Part shown: positions 40,537 through 51,073 of the stretch, one piece after another
Layout: every line of letters starts with the position of its first letter
Position numbering within the stretch: position 1 is the first letter of the stretch
Assembly (NCBI GenBank): GCA_030591685.1
Contig: JAUVAX010000011.1
Location: 1-62,694 of the forward strand
Length of the DNA: 62,694 bases
Direction: 5' to 3'
Origin: Pseudobdellovibrionaceae bacterium
Lineage (GTDB): Bacteria; Bdellovibrionota; Bdellovibrionia; Bdellovibrionales; UBA1609
Program-made: the position numbers and the translations under genes
The notes under the pieces: model-generated
What the model was told of the DNA's origin: nothing
Database searches by the model: none
What the model saw: only the letters and a program-made list of their open reading frames with translations

Positions 40537-41953
40537 TTTTGAGGGCATAAAAATACTCTGACAGGGCGGGGTACATGCCAAACTTGAGGTGCGTCCTTGG
40601 TAAAAACAAGACAAAACCTCGAGACAGCCTGAGGTGGTTCTTTTTTGGGCGCCTGATATCAAGATTAAATTTAAAAAAAAGCTCAGCGCTGATATTTAAC
40701 TTCTTTAGCAAGGTTGAAATTTTAATTGCTTTTTTAAGTCGTAGGCGGGCGACGTCTGAAGGGGCTGGGCGATGCTCTAAGGGTTGATTTAAAAACTCAA
40801 CACGGTATTTTTGCGCATGGAGGGCCGCTAAAAAACAAGCGTAAAAGTTTTTAGAAGCAAAGCCAAAGCCGTGCGTGTTAGCCCTGTTAATAAGACCAGC
40901 GACAGTCTTAACACGATGATGCTTTAAAGCCCGTCTCGTGTTGCCAATCCCGTTGTTATAAGAGGTAATGGCTAGCCCCCAGCTTTTAAGAAGTCTGCGG
41001 TCTCGCTTTAAATGTTTTGCCGCCATGGTCGTGGCTTTAAAAGGAGACATTCGCTCATCTATAGACCGAGTCATTTTTAATTTATTTTGAGCTGTTTTGG
41101 GCATAATTTGCCATATGCCCGCGGCACCGACCTTGCTAAAGGCGTTTATATCAAAGCTGCTTTCTACAAAAGGGATACGGGTGAGTTCGTGGGGCAAGCC
41201 TAAGCGTTTAAATTCGTTTTCCATAAATGGGAGAAAGTCATTAGAGCGCCTAAGGGCTGCCTGAAAAAAATCCTTTTGCCCCCTTTGCATTCGGACACGC
41301 TTTACTGAGAACCGGAGTCGGGATTTTATGGACCCCTTAAGGGGGCTCAGGGCACTTAAAAGTTGCTCCTCATAGGCAGTGAGTTTTTTAAAACTCTTTT
41401 TTCTAGAAAGGCGGCGAAGGGTCTTTAAAAGCACAAATTTCTTTTTTCGCAAGAGCCGTCTGATTTTATGATACTTCGTCCACTTATGCAGATTAGAATT
41501 TTGAATATTATGAGTGGTTACAATGTCAAAAATAACCCAAGGGTATTTACTATGGTGAAACACATAGGTGTCCGAATCGTATTTAGTGTAGAAATCGAAC
41601 CAAAAGGAGGTTCTTTTTACTAAATCAACGGGGACCCTAAATTGAGGTGATATTTTCTTAAAAACATCACTTAAGACCTCATTTTTTGTTAAAGCCTCTT
41701 TGTGTGAGCAGGGTTTTGCTTTAGAGGCCTGGTCTTTAAGCTGAAGTGGCGTGGGGTTGTCGAGTTGTGATTGACACTGAAGGCTCAGCGGGAGAGGGAC
41801 CTCTGAGCTTGTTTTTGAGTTAATAAGTAAAGTGGCAATTATAGCAAAACAAAATGGCGGGACTATAATCATGCCAATTCTAACCTCGCTGCGGCTGAAT
41901 AAGGAAAGATCTCTAAATTTTAAGGCCCTCATGGAGCGGATTAAATTTTTCAT
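40505..41953 (-). CDS. Membrane-anchored lytic transglycosylase (SLT family)
   Basis: A 482-residue protein. An N-terminal helix (MIIVPPFCFAIIATLLIN, residues 28-45) anchors it. The SLT domain spans residues about 235-390: catalytic Glu264 in IPFVESSFD, then AAGIWQIMPKTAQ, MAAKHL and LAITSYNNGIGN, as in MltD-type enzymes. A basic C-terminal region (about 400-470) contains a LysM-like remnant. It cleaves peptidoglycan to anhydromuropeptides. In this lineage such enzymes can act on self wall or prey wall; which one is not visible. Confidence 0.88.
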   Translation of the reverse strand: MKNLIRSMRALKFRDLSLFSRSEVRIGMIIVPPFCFAIIATLLINSKTSSEVPLPLSLQCQSQLDNPTPLQLKDQASKAKPCSHKEALTKNEVLSDVFKKISPQFRVPVDLVKRTSFWFDFYTKYDSDTYVFHHSKYPWVIFDIVTTHNIQNSNLHKWTKYHKIRRLLRKKKFVLLKTLRRLSRKKSFKKLTAYEEQLLSALSPLKGSIKSRLRFSVKRVRMQRGQKDFFQAALRRSNDFLPFMENEFKRLGLPHELTRIPFVESSFDINAFSKVGAAGIWQIMPKTAQNKLKMTRSIDERMSPFKATTMAAKHLKRDRRLLKSWGLAITSYNNGIGNTRRALKHHRVKTVAGLINRANTHGFGFASKNFYACFLAALHAQKYRVEFLNQPLEHRPAPSDVARLRLKKAIKISTLLKKLNISAELFFKFNLDIRRPKKNHLRLSRGFVLFLPRTHLKFGMYPALSEYFYALKTKGQVEPSKG

Positions 41954-42109
41954 GCACTTATGTTTAAAGCAAAATAAATGCCGCAGAATGGGGGCTGTAA
42001 CCTGTTGAAATCACTTTACGAGGGCCCAGATACAGTGTAATTTTTATTAGTAGGGCCATTTATTGCAAAGGTAGGCGAGCAAAGAGAGCCGCCTTAAAAA
42101 AGGGTTATT

Positions 42110-43582
42110 GTGGACGGTGAACTAAATTTTTTTGAAGCCAAATACACCGCTGTAGTTAGTGACCTCCATCTTTGTGAAGAAGAGCCGATTAACCATAAAC
42201 ACCCCCTTTGGAAAAAATATAAAACGCGGCAATACTTTTTTGATGATTTGTTTTTTGAATTTGTAAGGCACCTTAATAATAAATCGTGTGGCGAGACAGT
42301 AGAGTTAGTTCTTAATGGAGATATTTTTGATTTCGATTCGGTCACTCAAAAGCCTGAGTCCCCCCCTTACAGAGTTTCTTGGTTTGAAAAAAAAACAGGA
42401 TTAAAACCTCAAGAGGAAAAATCAGTCTTTAAGATCAAAAAAATTTTAAACAACCATTCTGTGTGGGTTGAGGCTTTAAGCTGGTTTATAAATCAAGGCC
42501 ACCGAGTCGTGTTTATAATTGGGAACCATGATCTAGAGCTGCACTGGCAAGCGGTTCAAAAACAGATACTAGAAGAGTTAAAGTTAACAAAAGGCCAAAA
42601 ACAGCAGGTTCGATTTAACGAATGGTTTTATATTAGCAACAAGGACACCCTAATTGAGCACGGCAATCAATATGACCCCTATTGTTTGGCCGAGGACCCT
42701 GTAAATCCCTATATTTTAAGATTTAATCAAATTGAGGTGAAGGTTCCTTTTGGTAACCTCGCCACTCGTTACTTGATCAACAGAATGGGGTTTTTTAACC
42801 CGCACGTAGACGATAATTTTATTATGTCAGCAAAAGAGTATGCACAGTTTTTTTTAAAATATGTAGTCAGAGCTCAGCCGCAACTTCTTTTTACATGGCT
42901 TTTTTGGTCAACAGTGGTTTTGTTTCAATCGTTTTTTGATCGTTTACGGCCGTCGTTTAAAAACCCTTTAAACGTCGAAGAGCGAATAGAGAAAATTGCA
43001 GTAAAGGCAAACGCAAGCCCGCGTATGGTGCGAGAGCTAAGGGAGTTGTTTGTAGCTCCGGCGTCGAGTTATCCGTTAATAATTGCTAGAGAGTTGTGGC
43101 TGGACCGTGCTTTTTTAATTATGTTGGCTTTTGGGATTTTCTCGCAAGCTTTTTTATTTATTAACAACATGTATACAATTTCATACGCTTGGGTTTTGAT
43201 CCCGTTTTTATTGTTTTTACCCTTTTTTATGTTTTACTCAAAATCGGTACGATCAGATGTGCATGAATATAAAGAGCCTCGCGAAAAGGTGTTAACAATT
43301 GCAAGTATGATCTGTGGTGTGAGTCGAATCATATATGGACACACTCATGATATAAAACACGAGCTCATTGGCCCCATTGAGCATTTAAATTCAGGGACGT
43401 GGTCCCCGGCTTTTCTGGACGTTGAGTGCGAAAAGGCCATTGATGATAAGACCTTTATTTGGATCGAACCGGACGACCCGGGCCCTGGACGAAAGGCACA
43501 AGTCCTACATTTTATCGACGGTGGGGAGCAAAAGGCTTTCATTAAAAATAAAAAAATTCACACACAGGTGGAGCCAGCCTAA
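42110..43582 (+). CDS. Membrane metallophosphoesterase
   Basis: A 490-residue calcineurin-like phosphoesterase. Metal ligands: Asp18 and His20 (VSDLHL), Asp71 (LNGDIFDFD), Asn139 and His140 (GNHDLE), the His in IEHGNQYD and the pair in YGHTHD near residue 420. Hydrophobic segments interrupt the domain between the fourth and last motifs (about 255-275 and 330-380), so the active site is assembled from both ends around a membrane hairpin. The start is GTG. The set of motifs resembles LpxH-type enzymes, but the substrate is unknown. Confidence 0.85.
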   Translation: MDGELNFFEAKYTAVVSDLHLCEEEPINHKHPLWKKYKTRQYFFDDLFFEFVRHLNNKSCGETVELVLNGDIFDFDSVTQKPESPPYRVSWFEKKTGLKPQEEKSVFKIKKILNNHSVWVEALSWFINQGHRVVFIIGNHDLELHWQAVQKQILEELKLTKGQKQQVRFNEWFYISNKDTLIEHGNQYDPYCLAEDPVNPYILRFNQIEVKVPFGNLATRYLINRMGFFNPHVDDNFIMSAKEYAQFFLKYVVRAQPQLLFTWLFWSTVVLFQSFFDRLRPSFKNPLNVEERIEKIAVKANASPRMVRELRELFVAPASSYPLIIARELWLDRAFLIMLAFGIFSQAFLFINNMYTISYAWVLIPFLLFLPFFMFYSKSVRSDVHEYKEPREKVLTIASMICGVSRIIYGHTHDIKHELIGPIEHLNSGTWSPAFLDVECEKAIDDKTFIWIEPDDPGPGRKAQVLHFIDGGEQKAFIKNKKIHTQVEPA

Positions 43583-43604
43583 GTATTAACGCGCAGCAAA
43601 AAGC

Positions 43605-43640
43605 AAAGCTCAACTTCAATCATTTAATGATTGAGCTTTT
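43605..43640 (+). terminator. Hairpin terminator after the phosphoesterase gene
   Basis: Two-part stem: AAAGCTC/GAGCTTT outside and AATCAT/ATGATT inside, with a short internal bulge and TTA loop, then a T-run. It separates the phosphoesterase from the histone gene. Confidence 0.75.
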
Positions 43641-43705
43641 AACCTCATTAGAACTATGCTTTAAATATATCTGACAGATAGAAACTTATAATTATTGGAG
43701 GGCCC

Positions 43706-43900
43706 ATGGCTGAAGTATTAGTTGTAACAAGTAAAATAAAAAAAATGATTAAAGAGCAGGGGGACTGCAATACTTCTGGCGAGACCATCCAGGTTTTATC
43801 TGACGCTGTAGCGGCCCTTTGTAAGCGCGGCATTGAAAATGCAAGAGCTGACGGCCGTAAAACAGTGATGGCTCGAGACGTTAACTTTGATCATTTATAA
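43706..43900 (+). CDS. Bacterial histone (Bd0055-like)
   Basis: A 64-residue single histone fold: helix 1 (residues 6-18, VVTSKIKKMIKEQ), loop 1 (DCNTSG), long helix 2 (26-48), loop 2 with GRKTVMARD, and a short helix 3 (NFDHL). Arg51, Thr53 and Asp58 reproduce the R-T pair and Arg-Asp bridge of archaeal histones. Helix 3 is shortened, as in the Bdellovibrio histone Bd0055, which is essential-like, abundant and shown to bind DNA in an unconventional way. TTGGAGGGCCC is a strong ribosome site, consistent with high expression. Monocistronic, flanked by terminators. Two Cys (21, 39). Confidence 0.93.
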   Translation: MAEVLVVTSKIKKMIKEQGDCNTSGETIQVLSDAVAALCKRGIENARADGRKTVMARDVNFDHL

Positions 43901-43909
43901 GCAATATTT

Positions 43910-46237
<2,328 letters not shown>

Positions 46238-46320
46238 TTAAGCCCGATTATCTCAAACAAAAAAGCCATTGATGTAATAAATACTAACAAGCCTACTTAT
46301 AGCATAAAGAAAAGAGAAGC

Positions 46321-46361
46321 GGGGGCGGTGTGACGCGGCGAGAAACAGCCATTTGTCCCCC
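46321..46361 (+). other. GC-rich potential RNA structure upstream of gatC
   Basis: In the AT-rich 289-bp gap 46148-46436, GGGGG (46321-46325) can pair with CCCCC (46357-46361), enclosing a smaller GGC/GCC hairpin (46337-46339 with 46348-46350). It is about 75 nt before gatC. No known riboswitch class was recognised. Nothing else was seen in the gap. Confidence 0.3.
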
Positions 46362-46436
46362 ATAAGATTGCTTATCCTTAAGGCTTAGATTAAATCTCTA
46401 GGCAGTTTTAAGTTTTATTTTGAGGAGCCTTTTTTA

Positions 46437-46712
46437 ATGGGTATAGATATAAAAAAAACCGCACGCCTCTCGGCGATTGAACTGTCAAAAGAGCAGGAGC
46501 AGTTATTTGCCGCTCAGCTGCCAAATATTTTAAATCACTTTAAAAAAATATCAGTGATTAACACAGAAGGCGTGGAGCCATTAATTACCCCTATTGAAAT
46601 AAAACATATTTTGCGCAAAGACGAAGCTGAAACCTGGGAAAACCCAGAAACGGCAGTGAGTAATGCAGCTGAAAAAAGCGGAAACTTATTTAAAGTTCCG
46701 CCAGTTGTTTGA
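46437..46712 (+). CDS. gatC: Asp/Glu-tRNA amidotransferase subunit C
   Basis: GatC is the small belt subunit of GatCAB, which converts Glu-tRNAGln and Asp-tRNAAsn to the amide forms. The 91-residue protein has the family pattern (ARLSAIELSKEQEQLF, then VNTEGVEPL-like VINTEGVEPLITP, LRKDE). A GAGGAG site precedes the ATG. Its stop lies 7 nt before gatA. Confidence 0.94.
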   Translation: MGIDIKKTARLSAIELSKEQEQLFAAQLPNILNHFKKISVINTEGVEPLITPIEIKHILRKDEAETWENPETAVSNAAEKSGNLFKVPPVV

Positions 46713-46719
46713 GGGCACA

Positions 46720-48192
46720 ATGGAAATACTAAAAAAATCATTAACACAATTAAAAGTTCACATTTCAAAAGGCGAAATTTCTTGCGAGGCCGTGACCTCT
46801 CAGTTTTTACAGCAAACAAAAAAATTAAACCCCGGGATAAATGCGTTTATCACAATAAATGATGGGGCTTTAGAAAAGGCTCACGAGTTAGACCGGAGAC
46901 ATAAAAAAGGCGAAACACTTGGTGAGCTTTCAGGCTTACCCATTGCAATTAAAGATTTAATTTGTACCCGCGGTCTAAAGACAACAGCGGCCTCTAAGGC
47001 CCTGAGTAATTTTATCCCGCCCTACTCAAGCACTGTTTTTAGAAAGCTTGACGAGGCGGATGCTATTAATATTGGCAAAACGAACTTAGATGAGTTTGCA
47101 ATGGGCTCAAGCAATGAAACTAGTTTTTATGGTCCGTGTAAAAACCCATGGAACAAAGACTATGTACCGGGGGGATCTAGTGGAGGATCCGCAGCGGCCG
47201 TTGCTGGTTTTATGGCTCCAGCCTCAGTGGGGACAGATACTGGTGGTTCTATCCGGCAGCCGGCGAGTTTTTGCGGGGTTGTGGGGTTAAAGCCGACATA
47301 CGGTCGGGTGAGTCGTTACGGGATTGTTGCCTTTGCTTCGTCTTTAGACCAAGCCGGACCGATCACTAAAAACGTAAAAGATGCAGCCCTTTTAGCAAAG
47401 GTTCTTTGCGGTCGTGACAAAATGGACTCTACGACGAGTTACAACGAAGTACCGAACTGGCTAGAAGGTTTAAACTCAGACATGTCAAAGGTGGTCATTG
47501 GACTCCCTAAAGAATACTTTAACTCGGACATGATAGATAATGACGTCAGGAGCCGAATCAACGAAACCATAGTGCTTTTAAAATCAAAGGGCGCTCGATT
47601 TAAAGACGTAAGCTTGCCGTCGCTTTCGACTTCAATATCTGTTTATTATTTAATTTGTACAAGCGAAGCCTCGTCGAACCTTTCGCGGTATGATGGTGTA
47701 CGGTATGGGCATCGGGCTAATTTTTCAAAAAGAAAAGCCGAGAACATACTTGAGTTTTACTCTAGAACTCGTGGCGAGGCTTTTGGCGAAGAGGTCAAGA
47801 GGCGGATCATTACAGGAACCTTTGCTCTTTCGAGCGGGTACTATGAGGCTTACTACTTAAAAGCTTGTCGTGTACGCCGGGTACTGCAAGACGAATACGT
47901 AAAGGCACTCAGTGAGTGCGATGTTTTGCTCTCGCCAGTGGTATCTAGCACGGCTTTTAAGTTAGGGGTTAAAGACGAAAACCCATTAAATACATACAAT
48001 AACGATCTTTTCACGACGGCAGCGAATTTAGTGGGCGCCCCTGCGCTGAGCGTGCCCATAGGGTTTGGCGAAAATAAAATGCCCATTGGCGTGCAGTTAA
48101 TGGGAAGGGCCTATGATGAACAAAGTATACTTAATGTTGGCCAGGCCATTGAAGAGGGGCTCAAAATAAAGGAGCACGCAAATGTTGTATAA
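46720..48192 (+). CDS. gatA: Asp/Glu-tRNA amidotransferase subunit A
   Basis: GatA hydrolyses glutamine to supply ammonia. The Ser-cisSer-Lys triad is visible: Lys78 (IAIKDL), Ser153 (GGSSGGS) and Ser177 ([11 protein letters not shown]). The start at 46720 follows GAGGG and gives 490 residues; a 57-nt longer frame overlaps gatC and is not homologous. The 3' end overlaps gatB by 11 nt. Confidence 0.97.
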   Translation: MEILKKSLTQLKVHISKGEISCEAVTSQFLQQTKKLNPGINAFITINDGALEKAHELDRRHKKGETLGELSGLPIAIKDLICTRGLKTTAASKALSNFIPPYSSTVFRKLDEADAINIGKTNLDEFAMGSSNETSFYGPCKNPWNKDYVPGGSSGGSAAAVAGFMAPASVGTDTGGSIRQPASFCGVVGLKPTYGRVSRYGIVAFASSLDQAGPITKNVKDAALLAKVLCGRDKMDSTTSYNEVPNWLEGLNSDMSKVVIGLPKEYFNSDMIDNDVRSRINETIVLLKSKGARFKDVSLPSLSTSISVYYLICTSEASSNLSRYDGVRYGHRANFSKRKAENILEFYSRTRGEAFGEEVKRRIITGTFALSSGYYEAYYLKACRVRRVLQDEYVKALSECDVLLSPVVSSTAFKLGVKDENPLNTYNNDLFTTAANLVGAPALSVPIGFGENKMPIGVQLMGRAYDEQSILNVGQAIEEGLKIKEHANVV

Positions 48193-49618
48193 TGACTGGG
48201 AAATGGTCTGTGGCCTAGAGATACATGCTCAACTTAACACGAGCTCAAAAATATTTAGTCCGGAGAGCGCTCTTTTTGGTGGCGCCGACAATCAAAATGT
48301 TCATCCTATAACTTTAGGTATGCCAGGATGCTTGCCGCTATTAAACGAAAAAGCCGTTGAGCTAGCCATTAAAACGGGGTTGGCCCTGGGCTGTGAAATT
48401 AATGAAGTTTCACGGTTTGCGCGTAAAAATTATTTTTATCCGGACTCGCCAAAGGGTTATCAAATCTCACAGTTTGAGCAGCCCATTTGTGGCCCCGGTG
48501 AAATTGAGTTTCAAGTAGAAGACTATATAAAGAAAGTCAGAATAGAGCGGGCTCACATGGAGGAGGACGCAGGTAAATCCTCACACCTCGGGGACTCAAC
48601 GTTGATTAATTTAAATCGTGTTGGAGTGCCCTTGCTTGAGATTGTGTCTCAGCCAGATATTAGCTCGCCCTCTGAGGCGGCAGAGTATGCCCGAACTATT
48701 CGACAAATATTACGCTATATAGGCGTGTGCGATGGAAACCTTGAAGAGGGGTCCATGCGCTGTGATTGTAATGTGAGTATTCGAAAAAAAGGGGACAAAA
48801 AACTAGGAACTCGCACAGAGATTAAAAACGTAAACTCTTTTAGGTTTGTACAAAAATCAATAGAGTATGAGGTGCAAAGGCAAATTGACCTTGTGGAGTC
48901 GGGGGGGCAGGTGGTTCAAGAAACGCGCCTTTGGGATTCATCCGCAAACAAAACAGTGTCTATGCGCGCCAAAGAAGACGCCAATGATTACCGGTATTTT
49001 CCTGACCCGGACTTGTTGCCTTTGGTTGTTGCCCCAGAAACCATTGAGCACATAAAAAAACAAATACCCGAGCTGCCAAGGCCAAGGGCTGAAAGATTTC
49101 AAAACGAATTTTTATTAACTCAAAAAGAGGCTGTGAGCTTAACTCAAGAAAGGGCACAGGCTGATTATTTTGAAGCGGTCGTTCAAAACGGAGCCAGCCC
49201 TAAAGCGGCAAGCAGCTGGATTATGACAGAGCTTTTAAGAGAGCTCAACGCTGCTGAGCTTGAATTTGAAGCTATAAAGCTTAGGCCTGAAAACTTAGCA
49301 AAACTTATTAAGCTTGTTGAAAAGGGCACTCTTTCAAGAAATAGTGCAAAAAAAGTTTTTCAAGTACTTTGGTCTGAAAACAAAGACCCTGAGGTGGTGG
49401 TGGAACAACTGGGGCTTGTGCAAATAACAGACTCATCAGCTATTGAAAAGGTGATCAATGAGGTGATTAATAATAACCCCAAGCAGGCAGAGCAGTACCG
49501 GTCTGGAAAGTTAAAGGTGTTTGGTTTTTTTGTTGGTCAAGTTATGAAGGCTACAAATGGTCAAGCCAGCCCGGAGGTTGTGAACTCATTGTTAAAAACG
49601 AAGCTTGGTGCAAAGTGA
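48182..49618 (+). CDS. gatB: Asp/Glu-tRNA amidotransferase subunit B
   Basis: GatB binds the misacylated tRNA and catalyses phosphorylation and amidation. The 478-residue protein has CGLEIHAQLNTSSK, FYPDSPKGYQISQ, EEGSMRCDCNVSIR and the YRYFPDPDL motif, plus the C-terminal YqeY-like domain (GKLKVFGFFVGQVMKATNGQA). The presence of GatCAB implies that tRNA-Gln and/or tRNA-Asn is made by the indirect route. It overlaps the next gene by 4 nt. Confidence 0.97.
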   Translation: MLYNDWEMVCGLEIHAQLNTSSKIFSPESALFGGADNQNVHPITLGMPGCLPLLNEKAVELAIKTGLALGCEINEVSRFARKNYFYPDSPKGYQISQFEQPICGPGEIEFQVEDYIKKVRIERAHMEEDAGKSSHLGDSTLINLNRVGVPLLEIVSQPDISSPSEAAEYARTIRQILRYIGVCDGNLEEGSMRCDCNVSIRKKGDKKLGTRTEIKNVNSFRFVQKSIEYEVQRQIDLVESGGQVVQETRLWDSSANKTVSMRAKEDANDYRYFPDPDLLPLVVAPETIEHIKKQIPELPRPRAERFQNEFLLTQKEAVSLTQERAQADYFEAVVQNGASPKAASSWIMTELLRELNAAELEFEAIKLRPENLAKLIKLVEKGTLSRNSAKKVFQVLWSENKDPEVVVEQLGLVQITDSSAIEKVINEVINNNPKQAEQYRSGKLKVFGFFVGQVMKATNGQASPEVVNSLLKTKLGAK

Positions 49619-50508
49619 GAGTCGCCGCTTTGGACCTGGGGTCGAATAGTTTTTTACTAATGATTTGTGATGTTAAAGAGAGTGGTCTGACGGTTTTGCA
49701 TGACGAGAGCGTTATTACAAGGCTTGGTCAGGGGGTTCATGAGTCTCGAGGGTTTCACCCAGACGCCCTAATAAGGGCAGAAGAAGCCTTTAAGGGGTTT
49801 TCAAAAACCATAGCACGCTTTAATGTTGAAAAAACAACAGCGGTTTCAACAAGTGCCGCGAGGGACGTTAAAAATGGCGGAGACCTTATAAGTTTAGGCG
49901 AAAAGTACAAAATACCAATCCGTATTATTGAGGGGCAAAAAGAGGCCGAACTCACCTTTTTAGGTGCAACTTACGATTTGGAGAGCTTACCAGGCCTTGG
50001 CGTTGTTGATGTGGGCGGAGGTTCTACAGAAATTATATCTAAAGATAAAGACAATCAGATTGTTGGTTTTAGTTTAGACATTGGCAGCGTGAGGCTAACA
50101 GAGCAGTTTATTACAAAACACCCGGTTTCAGATAAAGAGTTGTTGGCGGTGCAAACCCATGTAAAGGCTCAGCTTCAGGCTATTAGTCCAAAGTTACCTA
50201 AAAAAATAAACCACCTTGTCGCCACAGCAGGGACGCCAACGACGCTGGCCTGTCTTATTAATAATGAGCCTTTTAGTTTAAAGATTCATGGTCAGGTTTT
50301 GCCCTTATCCGTTATTGAGACTTGGCTTGAAAGGTTATCTCAAATGTCAGTAAAAGAGCGCGAAGGGCTAATAGGCATGCCAAAGGGACGAGCGGATGTT
50401 ATTGTTGCTGGAATGATTATTTTAATTGAAACACTCAGGTACTATAAAAAAGGCGAACTCACGGTTTCAACAAAAGGTGTCCGGTATGGCGTGGCTTTTG
50501 AGGCTTAA
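49615..50508 (+). CDS. Exopolyphosphatase/guanosine pentaphosphatase family protein
   Basis: A 297-residue ASKHA-fold enzyme of the Ppx/GppA family. Phosphate-binding loops are AALDLGSNSFLLMI and VVDVGGGSTEI, with SLDIGSVRLTEQF and MPKGRADVI further on. It lacks the C-terminal HD-like domain of longer Ppx enzymes, as in short GppA-like forms. It degrades polyphosphate or converts pppGpp to ppGpp; which one is not decided by sequence. The start is GTG overlapping the gatB stop. Confidence 0.92.
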   Translation: MRVAALDLGSNSFLLMICDVKESGLTVLHDESVITRLGQGVHESRGFHPDALIRAEEAFKGFSKTIARFNVEKTTAVSTSAARDVKNGGDLISLGEKYKIPIRIIEGQKEAELTFLGATYDLESLPGLGVVDVGGGSTEIISKDKDNQIVGFSLDIGSVRLTEQFITKHPVSDKELLAVQTHVKAQLQAISPKLPKKINHLVATAGTPTTLACLINNEPFSLKIHGQVLPLSVIETWLERLSQMSVKEREGLIGMPKGRADVIVAGMIILIETLRYYKKGELTVSTKGVRYGVAFEA

Positions 50509-50944
50509 ACAAAGAAGGGCTTTAGCGGTACTGCTGCTGCTACTATTACCGCTGTCGTTACCTGCCGAGGTTTTTTTAAAGAAAAAAATAAAAATAAAAA
50601 ACAAAGTACTTACGGTAGAGGTTGCTGATACCTCACGCCTTCGGCAAAAGGGGCTTATGTTTCGCAAATCATTAAAGCTCAATCATGGAATGCTGTTTGT
50701 TTTTGAGGGATCTTTAATAAGAACCTTTTGGATGAAAAACACATTCATGCCCCTGAGCATAGGTTTTTTTGATAAAAAAAGACGACTCCTTGAGGTTCGG
50801 CAGATGCGCCCCGCAAGTCTAGTACAAAAATCCCCATCACTTTTTCGGAGCAAAAAACCAGCCCGGTATGCGCTAGAGATGACCTTAGGCTGGTTTAAAA
50901 AAAACTCTATACCCGTTGGAAGCCGGTTTTTTTATGTAAAATAA
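50486..50944 (+). CDS. Exported DUF192 protein
   Basis: A 152-residue protein with a signal peptide (LAVLLLLLLPLSLPA). The DUF192 body shows VADTSRLRQKGLMFRKSL, HGMLFVFEG, TFWMKNTFMPLSIGFFD and ARYALEM, the family signature. DUF192 proteins are small periplasmic barrels of unknown function. The start at 50486 lies inside the upstream gene (23-nt overlap); a 60-nt longer frame adds residues before the signal peptide and is less likely. Confidence 0.88.
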   Translation: MAWLLRLKQRRALAVLLLLLLPLSLPAEVFLKKKIKIKNKVLTVEVADTSRLRQKGLMFRKSLKLNHGMLFVFEGSLIRTFWMKNTFMPLSIGFFDKKRRLLEVRQMRPASLVQKSPSLFRSKKPARYALEMTLGWFKKNSIPVGSRFFYVK

Positions 50945-51073
50945 TGAGAGGCACTTTGGTCTAGTTTAGTAATCCTATGACTTTTGGTGAGTTCTGGTTT
51001 TTGCGTATATAAAATTAGAAGTATATATGTTGTAATATTCTCTAGGTCTATAGCAACTTAAGAGGATGCGTCT

